From NCBI GenBank assembly GCA_034679345.1, contig JAXDAY010000021.1, forward strand, positions 1 through 61,354: 61,354 nucleotides of DNA, in the 5' to 3' direction. This document shows positions 38,129 through 47,303 of the stretch, one piece after another; positions within the stretch are counted from its first letter, which is position 1; every line of letters starts with the position of its first letter. Below the pieces are notes generated by a model. That model was not told where the DNA came from and made no database searches. It was given only the letters and a program-made list of their open reading frames with translations. A program made the position numbers and the translations under genes. This DNA is from JAXDAY01 sp034679345 (GTDB lineage Bacteria; Eisenbacteria; RBG-16-71-46; CAIMUX01; VGJL01).

Positions 38129-41100
38129 CTAATGCACCAGGACAATCCCTCGAGTCTGCTTCACCCCACCCGCCAGCAGCCGGATGAAATAGGCGCCTGC
38201 CGGGACCTTCCTGCCCCGCCCGTCCCGTCCATCCCAGATCACATCATTGACGCCGATGGCTACATCACCATCAATGAGCGTCCGCACCAGCCTTCCGGCA
38301 GCGTCGAAGATGCTGAGATGCACCGTTTCTTTTCCCCTCCCACCTGCGCCAAGTCTGTAGATGATCCTCGTTGCGCTCGCCGATGGATTCGGCCTGCACG
38401 GCTCAAGATATGGCGGGGCCCCACGGGCGCCGCCTTCATCCACCGACGCGATTGCGCAGCCAACAGGATAGGCGCCGACCAGATCGCACGTGGGGTTCTC
38501 CGCGGAGAAGGGTGCGCACGGCGAGATGTCTCCAAGCCTGTAATCTCCGTCGGGTGAATCACAGAACACGGGATCCAAGCTGATGTTGCCATTGGTTCCG
38601 TTCTGACCCGCCGCGCAACCGATCCAATCCCCCGCCTCGTTTCCGTAGATGTCGCAACAACCGAACGTGACGCTCCCCTCATAGCAGCACACGGGCGGCG
38701 AGCCTGTGTTGAACGCGAGAATGGAGTTGACGATCGTCAAGTCGGTAGATGCCGAGGCGACGCACGCTCCGTCGACATCAGCCGCATTCCCAACGAATGT
38801 GCAGTTGCGGACGACGGGGTCCGAACGGTGGGTGAAGAGCGCTCCCCCGTTGACGGCACGGTTCTCGAAGAAGCCGCAATAGGCCAGCGTCGGTCGTGCT
38901 CCCTTGGAGCACCACACCCCGCCCCCGCTCGCCTCGCTTTCGTTGTGGCGGAACACGCAATTGGTGATCGAGGGAGAGGTACCATCGCCACACCAAATTG
39001 CGCCGCCGCTGTAGCCACGCATGTAACCTTTGACAATCGCGATGCCATCGAGTCGCGAGTTCGCGATCTCCCCCGAGGTGAAGCGGAATCCCCGATGGGG
39101 ATCGGCCGCCGACCCCTCGCAATCGATCACACAGGAATCCGGATTCCCATTCTGCGACCGAACCGTGATCCGCCGGCCGCCGAAGTCGAGATCTCGATTC
39201 CCATCCCCCCTGTAGACGCCGTCGGCCAGCTCGATGAAATCGCTCTCTCCCGCCGCGTCGATCGCGGCCTGAATTGTGGGGAAGTCCCCGGTTCCATCGG
39301 GGAGGACGAGATGGTGGCGACAACCGACGGGCACAGCCCCGATGAGGCCGCACGCAGGGTTGGCGTCCGGACTGCAGGGAGACTCTGGCAAGATGTGGAA
39401 GTCCCCGCCCGCCTGGTCGCAGAAGAGTGGATCCGCGGAGATATTCCCGTTCGATCCAAGCTGATCGGCGATGTTGCCCACCCAGTCGCCGCCCGCGTTG
39501 CCGTAAAGATCGCAGCACGCCAGAGCCGGGGCGCCGGAGCCTGCGTCGCAGTCCACCGCTGCCCCGCCCGCGCCCCAGGCGATGATCGAGTTCTCCACGG
39601 TGATGGTGGAGGCCGAGGAGATCCAGATGCCGGCGCCACCGCCCTCTTCAGAGGTGTTGCCGAAGATGGTGCAGCCGTTCACGGACGGCTGAGCATTGTC
39701 GGCGATCATGATTGCGCCCCCCGTGCCATCCGTGACGTTTTGCGAGAGAACGCAATCCTGCACGAGCGGAGCCGAGCCGGAACAGGAGATGCCGCCGCCG
39801 CCGCCCGACGCGTAGCTGTTCCGGACGACGCAATTCCGGATCGTCGGCGATGTGCCGGCGCCGCAGAGGATCCCTCCGCCCCGTCCCCCGCCGGCGATAT
39901 GGCCGCCGGTGATCGTGACGCCTTCCAGAACAGAACCCGGGCCCTCACCGGACACGAAGAGGAAGCCGCGGTGCTCGTCTGGGCCTCCACCGCAATCGAC
40001 GGTGCAGATGGCAGGGTCCAGCCCCTCCGACCTCACGGTGATCGCCTTGCCACGGAAGCTGATGTCGCGATTGCCCGATCCAGTATAGGTCCCGCTGACC
40101 AGCTCGATGATATCTCCGCTCAGAACGTGGTCGATCCCGGCCTGGATCGTCGCGTAGTCGCCGAGCCCGTCGGGTCGAACGCGGAAGAGATAGCCTGTCC
40201 CGGGCATGATCTGCAGGTCCATCAGCTCGACCATCGGGTCGTACGTGTTGTAGATCTCGTCGATCGCATACCAGGCGGTGTACGAGCCACCCCATCCATA
40301 GTTGATGTGATAGCGGTACTCTCCCGCTTCATCGCTCCATCCGTCGCAGACGACCGCGTGCCCGATCCCATTTTCATAGACCTGGAAGTAATAGGCGATC
40401 GGACGGCCGGAGTTGATCTCGCCCTGGATCAACGCGAACCAGCTCTCGACCGAGTGATCCATCCGCCGCTCCCGGACGATCGATGCCGCATAGCGGAAGT
40501 ACGCGTGCATGATGGTCGCCAGGTCGCTGTCCATGGGACCCGAGCCGCAGTATCCGTAGTCCATCTCGAGGGCGACGCCGACCTCATAGTTCAACTCGGC
40601 CAGGGCCGCCTCCTGTTCCTCGGTACAGGAGGGCGGCTCGCAGTCATCCGGCATGTTCCCCCAGTCATACGGGTCGGAGAAGTCCGCCGAGAGCCAGTCC
40701 CCTTGCGTGGAGCCCTCGCAGGAGTCATCGCCCCACCAGTAGTATGCTTTGGCGCCGATGCCGGAGGGTGGCCACTGATGGTATCGCATGATCTGCGCGA
40801 CGGCCGTCGCCATGCATCCAACCTTGCAGATTCCGCCGTCCCCCATCGGACACTGGCCGTTATACGGCTCCCGCTGATGCCAGTTCGTCGTCAGGAGCGG
40901 TCCGACTTCCGCCCGCGGTCGCTGAGCCTGCTCGTCCAGTCCGATCGAGAACGCCGAGGGATCGACCCCCAGTCGGTCCCATTGGCGCCGGTGCGCAGCT
41001 CCGAAGGGAGACGGTTCACCTCGAGAAGAGGTCGCATCCAGACTCCCGTATGTCTGGATGTACTGCCGGACATAACGACCCAGGACCTCCCGCAGGAGCC

Positions 41101-41458
41101 TGGCGGATCCATCGGGCTCGTCCGGGTCGAGCCCGCAATTCTCTGAGTAGACCTTGATCGGGGGGAGCTCCTTGAGGACCGGGACCACCACGTGGCCCCG
41201 CGGGGAGATTGCGTAGCAGCGGGCCACCACGATGCCATCGGCGCGCAGATCGCGGACTTCCTGGATGCTGGGATCGACCGCACCCGCCCAGCCTCCCTGC
41301 CGATGGACAACTGACGAGAGCCAGTTGCGGCAAACGGCGTCCATCTCGGAAGGGGTGGCCCTTTCGGCGAGGGTTTCATCAGGCAGCAATGCGCTCAGCC
41401 CGAGGGCGACGAAGCACCACACGAGCCGGGTCCGTTCCGGAGAACTGCGGCGAAACAT
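38129..41458 (-). CDS. C10 (streptopain-like) peptidase with two beta-helix domains and sorting domain
   Basis: An 1109-residue secreted protein. A signal peptide (1-31) is followed by a Spi-like propeptide (about 33-145). The C10 cysteine peptidase domain (about 185-420) has Cys215 in KVGCMATAVAQIM, His367 in GIGHAVVCDGW and NYGWGG (386-391), giving a full catalytic set. Two right-handed beta-helix/Omp-repeat regions follow (about 425-720 and 725-1010), each opening with DGxGD(Y/F)xTIQAxID, which looks like an internal duplication. A FlgD-like sorting domain ends the chain (PCRPNPSA, DVIWDGRDGRG, AGAYFIRL). It is likely a surface-displayed or secreted protease; the substrate is unknown. Confidence 0.92.
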   Translation of the reverse strand: MFRRSSPERTRLVWCFVALGLSALLPDETLAERATPSEMDAVCRNWLSSVVHRQGGWAGAVDPSIQEVRDLRADGIVVARCYAISPRGHVVVPVLKELPPIKVYSENCGLDPDEPDGSARLLREVLGRYVRQYIQTYGSLDATSSRGEPSPFGAAHRRQWDRLGVDPSAFSIGLDEQAQRPRAEVGPLLTTNWHQREPYNGQCPMGDGGICKVGCMATAVAQIMRYHQWPPSGIGAKAYYWWGDDSCEGSTQGDWLSADFSDPYDWGNMPDDCEPPSCTEEQEAALAELNYEVGVALEMDYGYCGSGPMDSDLATIMHAYFRYAASIVRERRMDHSVESWFALIQGEINSGRPIAYYFQVYENGIGHAVVCDGWSDEAGEYRYHINYGWGGSYTAWYAIDEIYNTYDPMVELMDLQIMPGTGYLFRVRPDGLGDYATIQAGIDHVLSGDIIELVSGTYTGSGNRDISFRGKAITVRSEGLDPAICTVDCGGGPDEHRGFLFVSGEGPGSVLEGVTITGGHIAGGGRGGGILCGAGTSPTIRNCVVRNSYASGGGGGISCSGSAPLVQDCVLSQNVTDGTGGAIMIADNAQPSVNGCTIFGNTSEEGGGAGIWISSASTITVENSIIAWGAGGAAVDCDAGSGAPALACCDLYGNAGGDWVGNIADQLGSNGNISADPLFCDQAGGDFHILPESPCSPDANPACGLIGAVPVGCRHHLVLPDGTGDFPTIQAAIDAAGESDFIELADGVYRGDGNRDLDFGGRRITVRSQNGNPDSCVIDCEGSAADPHRGFRFTSGEIANSRLDGIAIVKGYMRGYSGGAIWCGDGTSPSITNCVFRHNESEASGGGVWCSKGARPTLAYCGFFENRAVNGGALFTHRSDPVVRNCTFVGNAADVDGACVASASTDLTIVNSILAFNTGSPPVCCYEGSVTFGCCDIYGNEAGDWIGCAAGQNGTNGNISLDPVFCDSPDGDYRLGDISPCAPFSAENPTCDLVGAYPVGCAIASVDEGGARGAPPYLEPCRPNPSASATRIIYRLGAGGRGKETVHLSIFDAAGRLVRTLIDGDVAIGVNDVIWDGRDGRGRKVPAGAYFIRLLAGGVKQTRGIVLVH

Positions 41459-41597
41459 GGGTCGGGCTCCTTCCCCAACCCCGGCGGTCCTGATGGCCGG
41501 TTCTCACTTCCCCGTGTATAAGAGTAGTCCTGGAGCGCCGCCGTCGGCAAGGGTCACCGATGAAGCTGGACATGCGGGCAGGCCACGCGCTCGGGCC

Positions 41598-42566
41598 CTA
41601 CCCCCCGATCGACATCATGTGCCCGGATGTGATCCGGATGCGTTCGATCGGTTTCATCCCGACGGCCGTCGTCACCGCCTCGTCGAAGGCCGCCTCGTCC
41701 ACAGCGCCCTCCGCGCGCATCGCCGCCCGCACGTCCGGCCCGTCCTCGAGCATGATGCACCCGAGGAACTTCCCCTTCGCCGTCAGCCGCAGACGGCGAC
41801 AAGAGGAGCAGAACGGCTCCGTCTCGGGCGAGATGAAGCCCACGACTCCCGCGCGGCCATCGATCTCGATCCTCCACGACCGCGCGGGCGCGCCCGGCTC
41901 TCCCTCGATCGGCTCCATGCGGAATCGCGCCTGCAGCCGCTCCCGCACTTCCCGCGTCGGGACGAACATCACCTCGTGATAGCTCGGCGCGCATCCGATC
42001 GCCATCAGCTCGAGAAAGCGCATCTCGTAGCCGCGCTCGACCGCCCAGACGGTCAACGGCTCAATGTCCTGCTCGTTTCCCTTGATGATGACGCTGTTTA
42101 GCTTGAGCGGCCGCAAGCCGGATCGGTCGGCGGCGGCGATCCCCTCGAGCGTGCGATCCAGGTCGCCGCCCGTGATCTGCCGGAAACGCCCCGGGTCGAG
42201 GCTGTCGAGGCTCACGTTCACGCGTCGGAGACCGGCGCGGGCGAGGGCCTCCATCGAACGCGCCAGGGTCTGCCCGTTCGTCGTGAGGGAGATCTCCTCG
42301 AGGCCGATCCGCGAGAGCATCTCCACCAGGATTTCCAGGCGCGGTCGGACGAGAGGCTCCCCGCCAGTCAAGCGCACGCGGCTCAAGCCGAATCGGTCGC
42401 GCAGGCGGCGGACGATTCCGGCGATCTCCTCGTAGGTGAGGATCTCCTCGCGCGGGGCGTGCGGCGGCTCGCCGTGGGGCATGCAGTAGGTGCAGCGCAG
42501 GCCGCAGCGATCGGTGACCGAGATGCGGAGATGATCGATCCGGCGCCCGAAGGAATCGGTCAGCAC
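41598..42566 (-). CDS. moaA: GTP 3',8-cyclase MoaA (molybdopterin biosynthesis)
   Basis: A 322-residue radical-SAM enzyme starting at a GTG with AGGAG upstream; 61 further upstream codons are rejected. It makes 3',8-cyclo-GTP, the first step of molybdenum cofactor synthesis. The N-terminal cluster C21-x3-C25-x2-C28 (CGLRCTYC) binds the SAM-cleaving 4Fe-4S centre. TGGEP and SLDSLD are present. The C-terminal cluster CSSC-x13-C (CSSCRRLRLTAKGKFLGC) holds the second cluster, and the chain ends in Gly-Gly as in functional MoaA. Its partner moaC is not in the window. Divergent from the MarR-type gene. Confidence 0.95.
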   Translation of the reverse strand: MLTDSFGRRIDHLRISVTDRCGLRCTYCMPHGEPPHAPREEILTYEEIAGIVRRLRDRFGLSRVRLTGGEPLVRPRLEILVEMLSRIGLEEISLTTNGQTLARSMEALARAGLRRVNVSLDSLDPGRFRQITGGDLDRTLEGIAAADRSGLRPLKLNSVIIKGNEQDIEPLTVWAVERGYEMRFLELMAIGCAPSYHEVMFVPTREVRERLQARFRMEPIEGEPGAPARSWRIEIDGRAGVVGFISPETEPFCSSCRRLRLTAKGKFLGCIMLEDGPDVRAAMRAEGAVDEAAFDEAVTTAVGMKPIERIRITSGHMMSIGG

Positions 42567-42893
42567 TTCCGCTCCTTTCCGAACCGTGGACCGCGCGATC
42601 CACCGAAGGGGCCGAGCGCGGTGCGACCAGACTCCCGAGGATATCGAGAGATGACCCGCGCACCAAGGACGACCGCCCAGTGAGGGCGAATCGCATCCCG
42701 CGCGTTTTTCTAATGCATGCGCGACGGTGCTGAAGTGGTGCTTCTGCAATCTGAGCCGCCGGGCGCCGCCTCTCCTCCCCCTTCATCCACGCCCCTCATG
42801 TTTGACCTTCCCGCGCGCGGTCGACTACCCTCAGAGAGGAGATTGTTCGTGCGGGATGCGAGCGCCACCGGCCGCGGAGGTATCCAGATCAGG
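42567..42893. other. Divergent intergenic region between moaA and the MarR-type gene
   Basis: No gene. It should carry promoters for both directions. An A/T-rich patch, GTTTTTCTAATGCATG (about 42704-42719), is the only promoter-like sequence I can see. Confidence 0.4.
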
Positions 42894-43409
42894 ATGTCGT
42901 TGCGAGAGGAAATCGAACAGTCGCGGCCATTCTCCTCGGTTCAGGAGGAGGCGCTGCTCTCGATCTTCGTCACCGGCGATCTGCTCTCTCGAGGCATCAA
43001 CGCGATGCTCCGGGATTACGATCTCACCCTCCCTCAGTACAACGTCCTTCGCATTCTGCGGGGAGCGGGGCCCGAGGGGTTGCCCCTCATGACCGTGGCC
43101 CGCAGGATGCTCGTCCGCTTTCCGAACGTCACCCGCCTCACCGATCGACTCGAGACCGAGGGGCTGATGCGCCGCGAGCGAAGCACGAAGGATCGGCGCG
43201 TGGTGCGCGCCTACATCACCCGGGAGGGCTTGAAGGTTCTCGCGCGGATCAACGGGAAGATCGAACGGACAACGATGGAGCTGATGCGTGGCGCCGACCC
43301 CGGCACGTTGACCGAGCTGGTCCGCATCCTCGGCGCCCTTCGCGCGCCGCTTCGAAACGGCCACGGCAATGGAGACTCCCCCCCCGGCCCGGAGGAGAAC
43401 GGCAAGTGA
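42894..43409 (+). CDS. MarR-family transcriptional regulator
   Basis: A 171-residue protein. The first ATG before MSLREEIEQSRPF was chosen because MarR homology begins there; longer starts exist upstream. The winged helix spans about 30-120: LTLPQYNVLRILRGAG, LMTVARRMLV (recognition helix follows with NVTRLTDRLE), and the wing ERSTKDRRVVRAYIT with its DRR motif. It would bind DNA as a dimer. No obvious target or co-transcribed effector is present; divergent moaA is one possible target. Its 3' end is one base from that of the convergent methyltransferase. Confidence 0.88.
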   Translation: MSLREEIEQSRPFSSVQEEALLSIFVTGDLLSRGINAMLRDYDLTLPQYNVLRILRGAGPEGLPLMTVARRMLVRFPNVTRLTDRLETEGLMRRERSTKDRRVVRAYITREGLKVLARINGKIERTTMELMRGADPGTLTELVRILGALRAPLRNGHGNGDSPPGPEENGK

Positions 43410-43410
43410 T

Positions 43411-44202
43411 CTAGGACGGGATCTCCGTCCCGCTTTCCTCGGGGATTCTCGCTCCCAACACCAGGTAGGCCGCGCCCCAGCGCCCTCCCCAGCAGTAGAA
43501 CGCCGCGAGCTCGTCGACCCCGACCGGGATGCGGACGGCTGCGCCGGGATCGGTCTGAGCGCGGGCGGCGAAGGCGTAGTAGGCGTTCCATGCGCTCTCC
43601 GGGGCATGGAAGGAGAAGAGGGTCTCGTAGCCGTGCAGGGCCAGGAGTTGCCGGTATGAATGCTCCGTCTCGAAGCGGAAGAGCCCTTCTTCATAGACGG
43701 CCCGCACCGCCGGCTCCAGGAAGAGAGATCGGATCGCGCAGTCGGGAGCCTGGTCTCTGATGAAGCGCTCGACCTCCTCCGGCGCCGGCGAGTCCAGGTA
43801 GATGAGATCGGAGAGGAGAAGCGCGCCGCCGGGCCTCAGGAGAAGCCGGATGCGCTCGAGCCCTTCGCCGCGCCCTATGTAGGTCAGGCTCCCCCCCAAT
43901 GCGAGGACAAGATCGAAGCTTGCGCTGGGCAGATCCACATGGCGGGCATCGGCCTCGATGAACTCGACTTCTTCCTGGAATCCCTGCGCCAGGGAGGCCT
44001 CGCGCGCCGTGCGGACCAACGTCTCGCTCCTGTCGACCCCGGTGCAGACGGCTTGGTATTCGCGCGCCATGAGGAGGCTGGCGGCGCCGGTCCCGCAGCA
44101 GAGATCGGCGACGCGCGGGCGCGCCGGCAACGCGAGGCCCCGCAGGGCCAGGCGGAGCAGATCGTCGGTCATCGGCGCGAGGTGGGACATGCTCTCGCTC
44201 AT
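43411..44202 (-). CDS. Class I SAM-dependent methyltransferase
   Basis: A 263-residue protein with GGGAGG 6 bases before its ATG. A Rossmann SAM domain is clear: VADLCCGTGAASL (motif I), GVDRSETLV (acidic strand-2 end), EADARHVDLP (motif II) and FDLVLALGGSLTYI (motif IV). The C-terminal ~90 residues form a distinct lid (HSYRQLLALHGYETLFSFHA). The substrate is unknown. It follows the GHL10 gene by 15 bases, likely as the end of a long read-through from the alpha operon. Confidence 0.82.
   Translation of the reverse strand: MSESMSHLAPMTDDLLRLALRGLALPARPRVADLCCGTGAASLLMAREYQAVCTGVDRSETLVRTAREASLAQGFQEEVEFIEADARHVDLPSASFDLVLALGGSLTYIGRGEGLERIRLLLRPGGALLLSDLIYLDSPAPEEVERFIRDQAPDCAIRSLFLEPAVRAVYEEGLFRFETEHSYRQLLALHGYETLFSFHAPESAWNAYYAFAARAQTDPGAAVRIPVGVDELAAFYCWGGRWGAAYLVLGARIPEESGTEIPS
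43414..43430 (+). terminator. Hairpin between convergent MarR and methyltransferase genes
   Basis: GGACGG and CCGTCC pair perfectly around a 5-base loop, then CGCTTTCC follows. It lies just past the MarR stop and inside the last codons of the opposite-strand methyltransferase, so it could end marR transcription. Confidence 0.4.
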
Positions 44203-44217
44203 CTCAAGCCTCCCCGC

Positions 44218-45453
44218 TCAGTCGGCGCCGACACGGGCCGACTCCCGGACGAATCGACGGATCGCGGCGCGCGCCTGGCTGCTCGCCAGGAGCTCGACGT
44301 CGGAGAAGATCGCCAAGTCCCGCCGGCTCCGCTCGCGCAGCACGCGAAGCTGCGGATCCACGGTCGATCCGTGGGCCTTGTGCAGACCGATCCCGGGCAC
44401 GATCCGGCCGCGATCGGCGACTTCCGCCTCCGCGATCCGGATCCAGAAATCGAATCGATCCTCGGACACGCAGTAGGCCATCGTGAGGACCCGGTCGACC
44501 GATCCCTCGTGGATCCACCCCGGCCAGTCCTGCATGCAGCTTCGCCGGGCGTCGACGGGATCGGGCAGAACCGCAGCCGAGACTTCGATGCCCGGCCGCG
44601 CCGCCCGGACCGCCGCCGCGATCTCCCGCACCGCGGCGCTCACCTGCGCCTGCCTCCAGTCGTCCCAGCCCTCTCCCTGCGGCCGGCCGCCGGGGCGCGC
44701 CCTGCGATACGCCGCGAGGCTCGCCTCGTCGTAGCCGGCGTCCAGATACGGGTAGCGGACATAGTCGAGGTGGATGCCGTCGACGGCGTAGCGCTGGGCG
44801 ATCTCCGCGGCGACTCCCGCGAGGTAGTCCCGAACCGCGGGATTGCCGGGGCTCAGGTAGACGCCTTCGATCGGGAGCTCCGAGCGCCGGGACTTCGCAT
44901 ATTCGTCGAATGCCTTGCCGTCCCGGGCGCGGATCCTCCAGTCGGGGTGGCGGGAAATCACGTGCGCCTGCCCCGGGCGCCTCCAATCCCCGGAGAGGAA
45001 GACGTTCATCCACGCATGGACGCGCATCCCTCGGTCGCGGGCGGCGCGCATGGCGGATGCGAGCGGATCGAAGCGCAGGACGACCTCCGATGGACGGTCT
45101 CCCGCCTGGGCTCCGCGGGAAGCGTCGATCTCGAGGGCGCGCGGCGCGGGCTCCGTCGCGGAGCGGTAGTACGCTTCGCCGCGCCCACGGACCTGGACCA
45201 CGAGATCCGTGATTCCTACGGCATGGGCGGAGTCCGCAAGCGCGGCGAAGCGCACGGAGTCGTCGAGGGCGTCGCGGACGACCCAGAGGTAGGCGCGCGG
45301 GCCGTCCCCCGTGTCCGCGGCATACGCCGCGCCGGCCAGAAACGCTCCGAGGAAAAAAGCCCGAAACCCAGCGAGCCGACCTCGCCCGAAGAGGGCGGGG
45401 AATCGATTCAAGGCTTGCCGGGTTTGGGCAAATCCGCCGTCGGCGGAACGCAC
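44218..45453 (-). CDS. Secreted family-10-like glycoside hydrolase (GHL10, DUF187)
   Basis: A 411-residue protein with a signal peptide about 28-45 (FFLGAFLAGAAYAA); the true start may be a TTG at codon 15. The GHL10 TIM-barrel pattern follows: DLVVQVRGRGEAYY, DPLASAMRAARDRGMRVHAW, NPAVRDYLAGVAAEIAQRY and GIHLDYVRYPY. The last has the Asp-Tyr-x-Arg-(Y/F)P motif typical of this clan. RVLTMAYC near 325 is a late barrel strand. Members are thought to act on peptidoglycan or other glycans. It starts 18 bases after rplQ, so it is probably transcribed with the ribosomal alpha operon. Confidence 0.85.
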   Translation of the reverse strand: MRSADGGFAQTRQALNRFPALFGRGRLAGFRAFFLGAFLAGAAYAADTGDGPRAYLWVVRDALDDSVRFAALADSAHAVGITDLVVQVRGRGEAYYRSATEPAPRALEIDASRGAQAGDRPSEVVLRFDPLASAMRAARDRGMRVHAWMNVFLSGDWRRPGQAHVISRHPDWRIRARDGKAFDEYAKSRRSELPIEGVYLSPGNPAVRDYLAGVAAEIAQRYAVDGIHLDYVRYPYLDAGYDEASLAAYRRARPGGRPQGEGWDDWRQAQVSAAVREIAAAVRAARPGIEVSAAVLPDPVDARRSCMQDWPGWIHEGSVDRVLTMAYCVSEDRFDFWIRIAEAEVADRGRIVPGIGLHKAHGSTVDPQLRVLRERSRRDLAIFSDVELLASSQARAAIRRFVRESARVGAD

Positions 45454-45470
45454 CTCTGGCTCCGTTCGCT

Positions 45471-46166
45471 CTAGGACTCGGAGTCCTCCTTCTTCTTCCG
45501 CATGCGTCCGAGGAGACCGCCGCCCTTCTTCTTCGGCTCTTCCTTCTTCTTGGCCTCGTCCTTCTTCTTGGGCGCCTCGGCCTTCTTCGGCTCTTCCACC
45601 TTCTCGGCCTTCACCGGCTTCTCGGCCTTCGCCGGCTTCTCCGCCTTCTCTGGCTTCTCCGCCTTGGCAGCCTTGGCCTTCGACTTCTTCTCCTCGGCCT
45701 CCGCGGCCTTCTCCTCGGCCTGCTCCTTCTCCTTGCCCTTCGCTTCCTTCGCGGCTTCCCTCGCTGCGGCCCGCTCGGCCCGCTTCTTGCGATCGGCGTC
45801 CTTCTGCTCGTCGGTCTTCACGAGCTCGAGGATGCCCATCTCGCCGGCGTCGCCCAGTCGCCTGCGGGTCTTCAGGATGCGGGTATATCCCCCCTGCCGC
45901 GCAGTGTACCAGGGCGCGATCGTGTCGAAGAGCTTCTTCGCCACGTCCTCGTCCTGGACGACGCGCGCCACCAGCCGGCGAGAGTGGATGTTGTTGCGCT
46001 TCGCGTAGGTGATCATCCGCTCGGCGAGCCGGCGGGTCTCCTTCGCCTTGGCGACGGTCGTCTCGATCCGCTCGTGCTCGAACAGCGCGGTGACAAGGCT
46101 CCGAAGCAGGGCGCGGCGATGCTCGGCCGTTCGGCTGAGCTTGCGATGGTCGCGATGGTGTCTCAT
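45471..46166 (-). CDS. rplQ: 50S ribosomal protein L17 with long Lys/Ala/Glu tail
   Basis: A 231-residue protein. Residues 1-118 are a normal L17: MRHHRDHRKLSRTAEHRRAL, then HERIETTVAKAKE and GYTRILKTRRRLGD. The remaining ~110 residues are low-complexity K/A/E/P with repeated (A)EKPxKAEKP units and end in KKKEDSES. L17 lines the outer face of the large subunit near the exit tunnel. The tail is far longer than in most bacteria. Last gene of the alpha operon proper. Confidence 0.95.
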   Translation of the reverse strand: MRHHRDHRKLSRTAEHRRALLRSLVTALFEHERIETTVAKAKETRRLAERMITYAKRNNIHSRRLVARVVQDEDVAKKLFDTIAPWYTARQGGYTRILKTRRRLGDAGEMGILELVKTDEQKDADRKKRAERAAAREAAKEAKGKEKEQAEEKAAEAEEKKSKAKAAKAEKPEKAEKPAKAEKPVKAEKVEEPKKAEAPKKKDEAKKKEEPKKKGGGLLGRMRKKKEDSES

Positions 46167-46199
46167 GGACTGATCCTCTTCTCCTTGGGGACCGGGCGG

Positions 46200-47255
46200 C
46201 TAGCGCTCCGCCTCCTCCTCTTCCATCTCGGTATGGTCGTCCTCGGGCTCCTCTTCCTCGATGTCTCTCGGCTTCGCCGTCCCAAGGTAGCGGGAAACGT
46301 CCATGCCAAAGTGGAAGCCCATCGTCGCGATGAGATCCTGGATCTCCTTGAGCGACTTCTTGCCGAAGTTTCGATACTGGAGCATCTCCGCCTCGCTCTT
46401 CTGCACGAGATCGCCGATGCTCCGGATCTGCGCCGCCCTGAGGCAGTTGCTCGCGCGCACCGAGAGCTCGAGCTCGTCGACGGTCCGCTCGAGAAGCTCC
46501 TTGATCCGGTTGTACTCCTCGTCGACGACCTCCTCCACCTCTTCCTCGAAGGTCTCCTCGAAGCGGACGAAGAGGTTGAAGTGATCCCGAAGGAGCTTCG
46601 CCGACATGGAGAGGGCGTCATTCGGGGTGATCGACCCATCGGTCCAGATGTCGATCGTGAGTTTGTCGAAGTCGATCCGTTGGCCGATCCGGGTATTCTC
46701 CACGTTGAAGTTGACCTTCGTCACGGGCGAGAAGACCGAATCGACCGGAATCCACCCGAAGCGGTCGAGGACGGCGTTGTGCTGTTCGTCGGAGACGTAC
46801 CCCCGCCCCGACGAAACCTCGACCTCCATCAGGAACTCGCCGTCTTTGTTGACGGTGGCGATGTGCTGATCCGGGTTCAGGATCTTGATGTCCGTCGAAA
46901 TCTCGAGCAATCCCGCTTTCACCTCGGTCTTCCCCTTCGCGCGGAAGGTGCCCCGCCGCGTGCCGTCGCCGAGATGCTTGAAGCGGATCTGCTTCAAGTT
47001 GAGGACGATGTCCGTGACATCCTCGAGAACGCCCGGGATCGTCGCGAACTCGTGCCGCACCCGGTCGTCCATGATCCTGACCGCCGTTACCGCAACGCCT
47101 TGCAGCGATGAGAGCAGAACCCGACGCAGCGCATTTCCGAGCGTGACACCGAATCCACGCTCGAGCGGCTCCACGACGAAGCGTCCATACCGGTCGGACG
47201 TCACCGATTCCTCGGTCGTGATCCGCTCCGGCATCTGAAGGGCCTTCCACTTCAT
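46200..47255 (-). CDS. rpoA: RNA polymerase alpha subunit
   Basis: A 351-residue protein. The alphaNTD (about 20-245) has RGFGVTLGNALRRVLLSSLQ, the dimerisation signature. The alphaCTD (about 270-330) has ELSVRASNCLRAAQIRSIGD and NFGKKSLKEIQDLI, which contact promoter UP elements and activators. The last ~20 residues are strongly acidic (EEEEPEDD), longer than typical. It directs polymerase assembly. Gene order rpsD-rpoA-rplQ is canonical. Confidence 0.98.
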   Translation of the reverse strand: MKWKALQMPERITTEESVTSDRYGRFVVEPLERGFGVTLGNALRRVLLSSLQGVAVTAVRIMDDRVRHEFATIPGVLEDVTDIVLNLKQIRFKHLGDGTRRGTFRAKGKTEVKAGLLEISTDIKILNPDQHIATVNKDGEFLMEVEVSSGRGYVSDEQHNAVLDRFGWIPVDSVFSPVTKVNFNVENTRIGQRIDFDKLTIDIWTDGSITPNDALSMSAKLLRDHFNLFVRFEETFEEEVEEVVDEEYNRIKELLERTVDELELSVRASNCLRAAQIRSIGDLVQKSEAEMLQYRNFGKKSLKEIQDLIATMGFHFGMDVSRYLGTAKPRDIEEEEPEDDHTEMEEEEAER

Positions 47256-47303
47256 CCTCTAAGCTCCTCCTGTCTCCAGGGAACCGTCCCCTACCGCGCC
47301 GCT

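Noticed and set aside
38828..41146. A 772-codon open frame antisense to the C10 peptidase
   Set aside because: Arg/Ala/Asp-rich shadow of the peptidase gene, with no recognisable motif.
43660..45474. A 604-codon open frame antisense to the methyltransferase and GHL10 genes
   Set aside because: It spans two well-supported minus-strand genes and shows no family motif.
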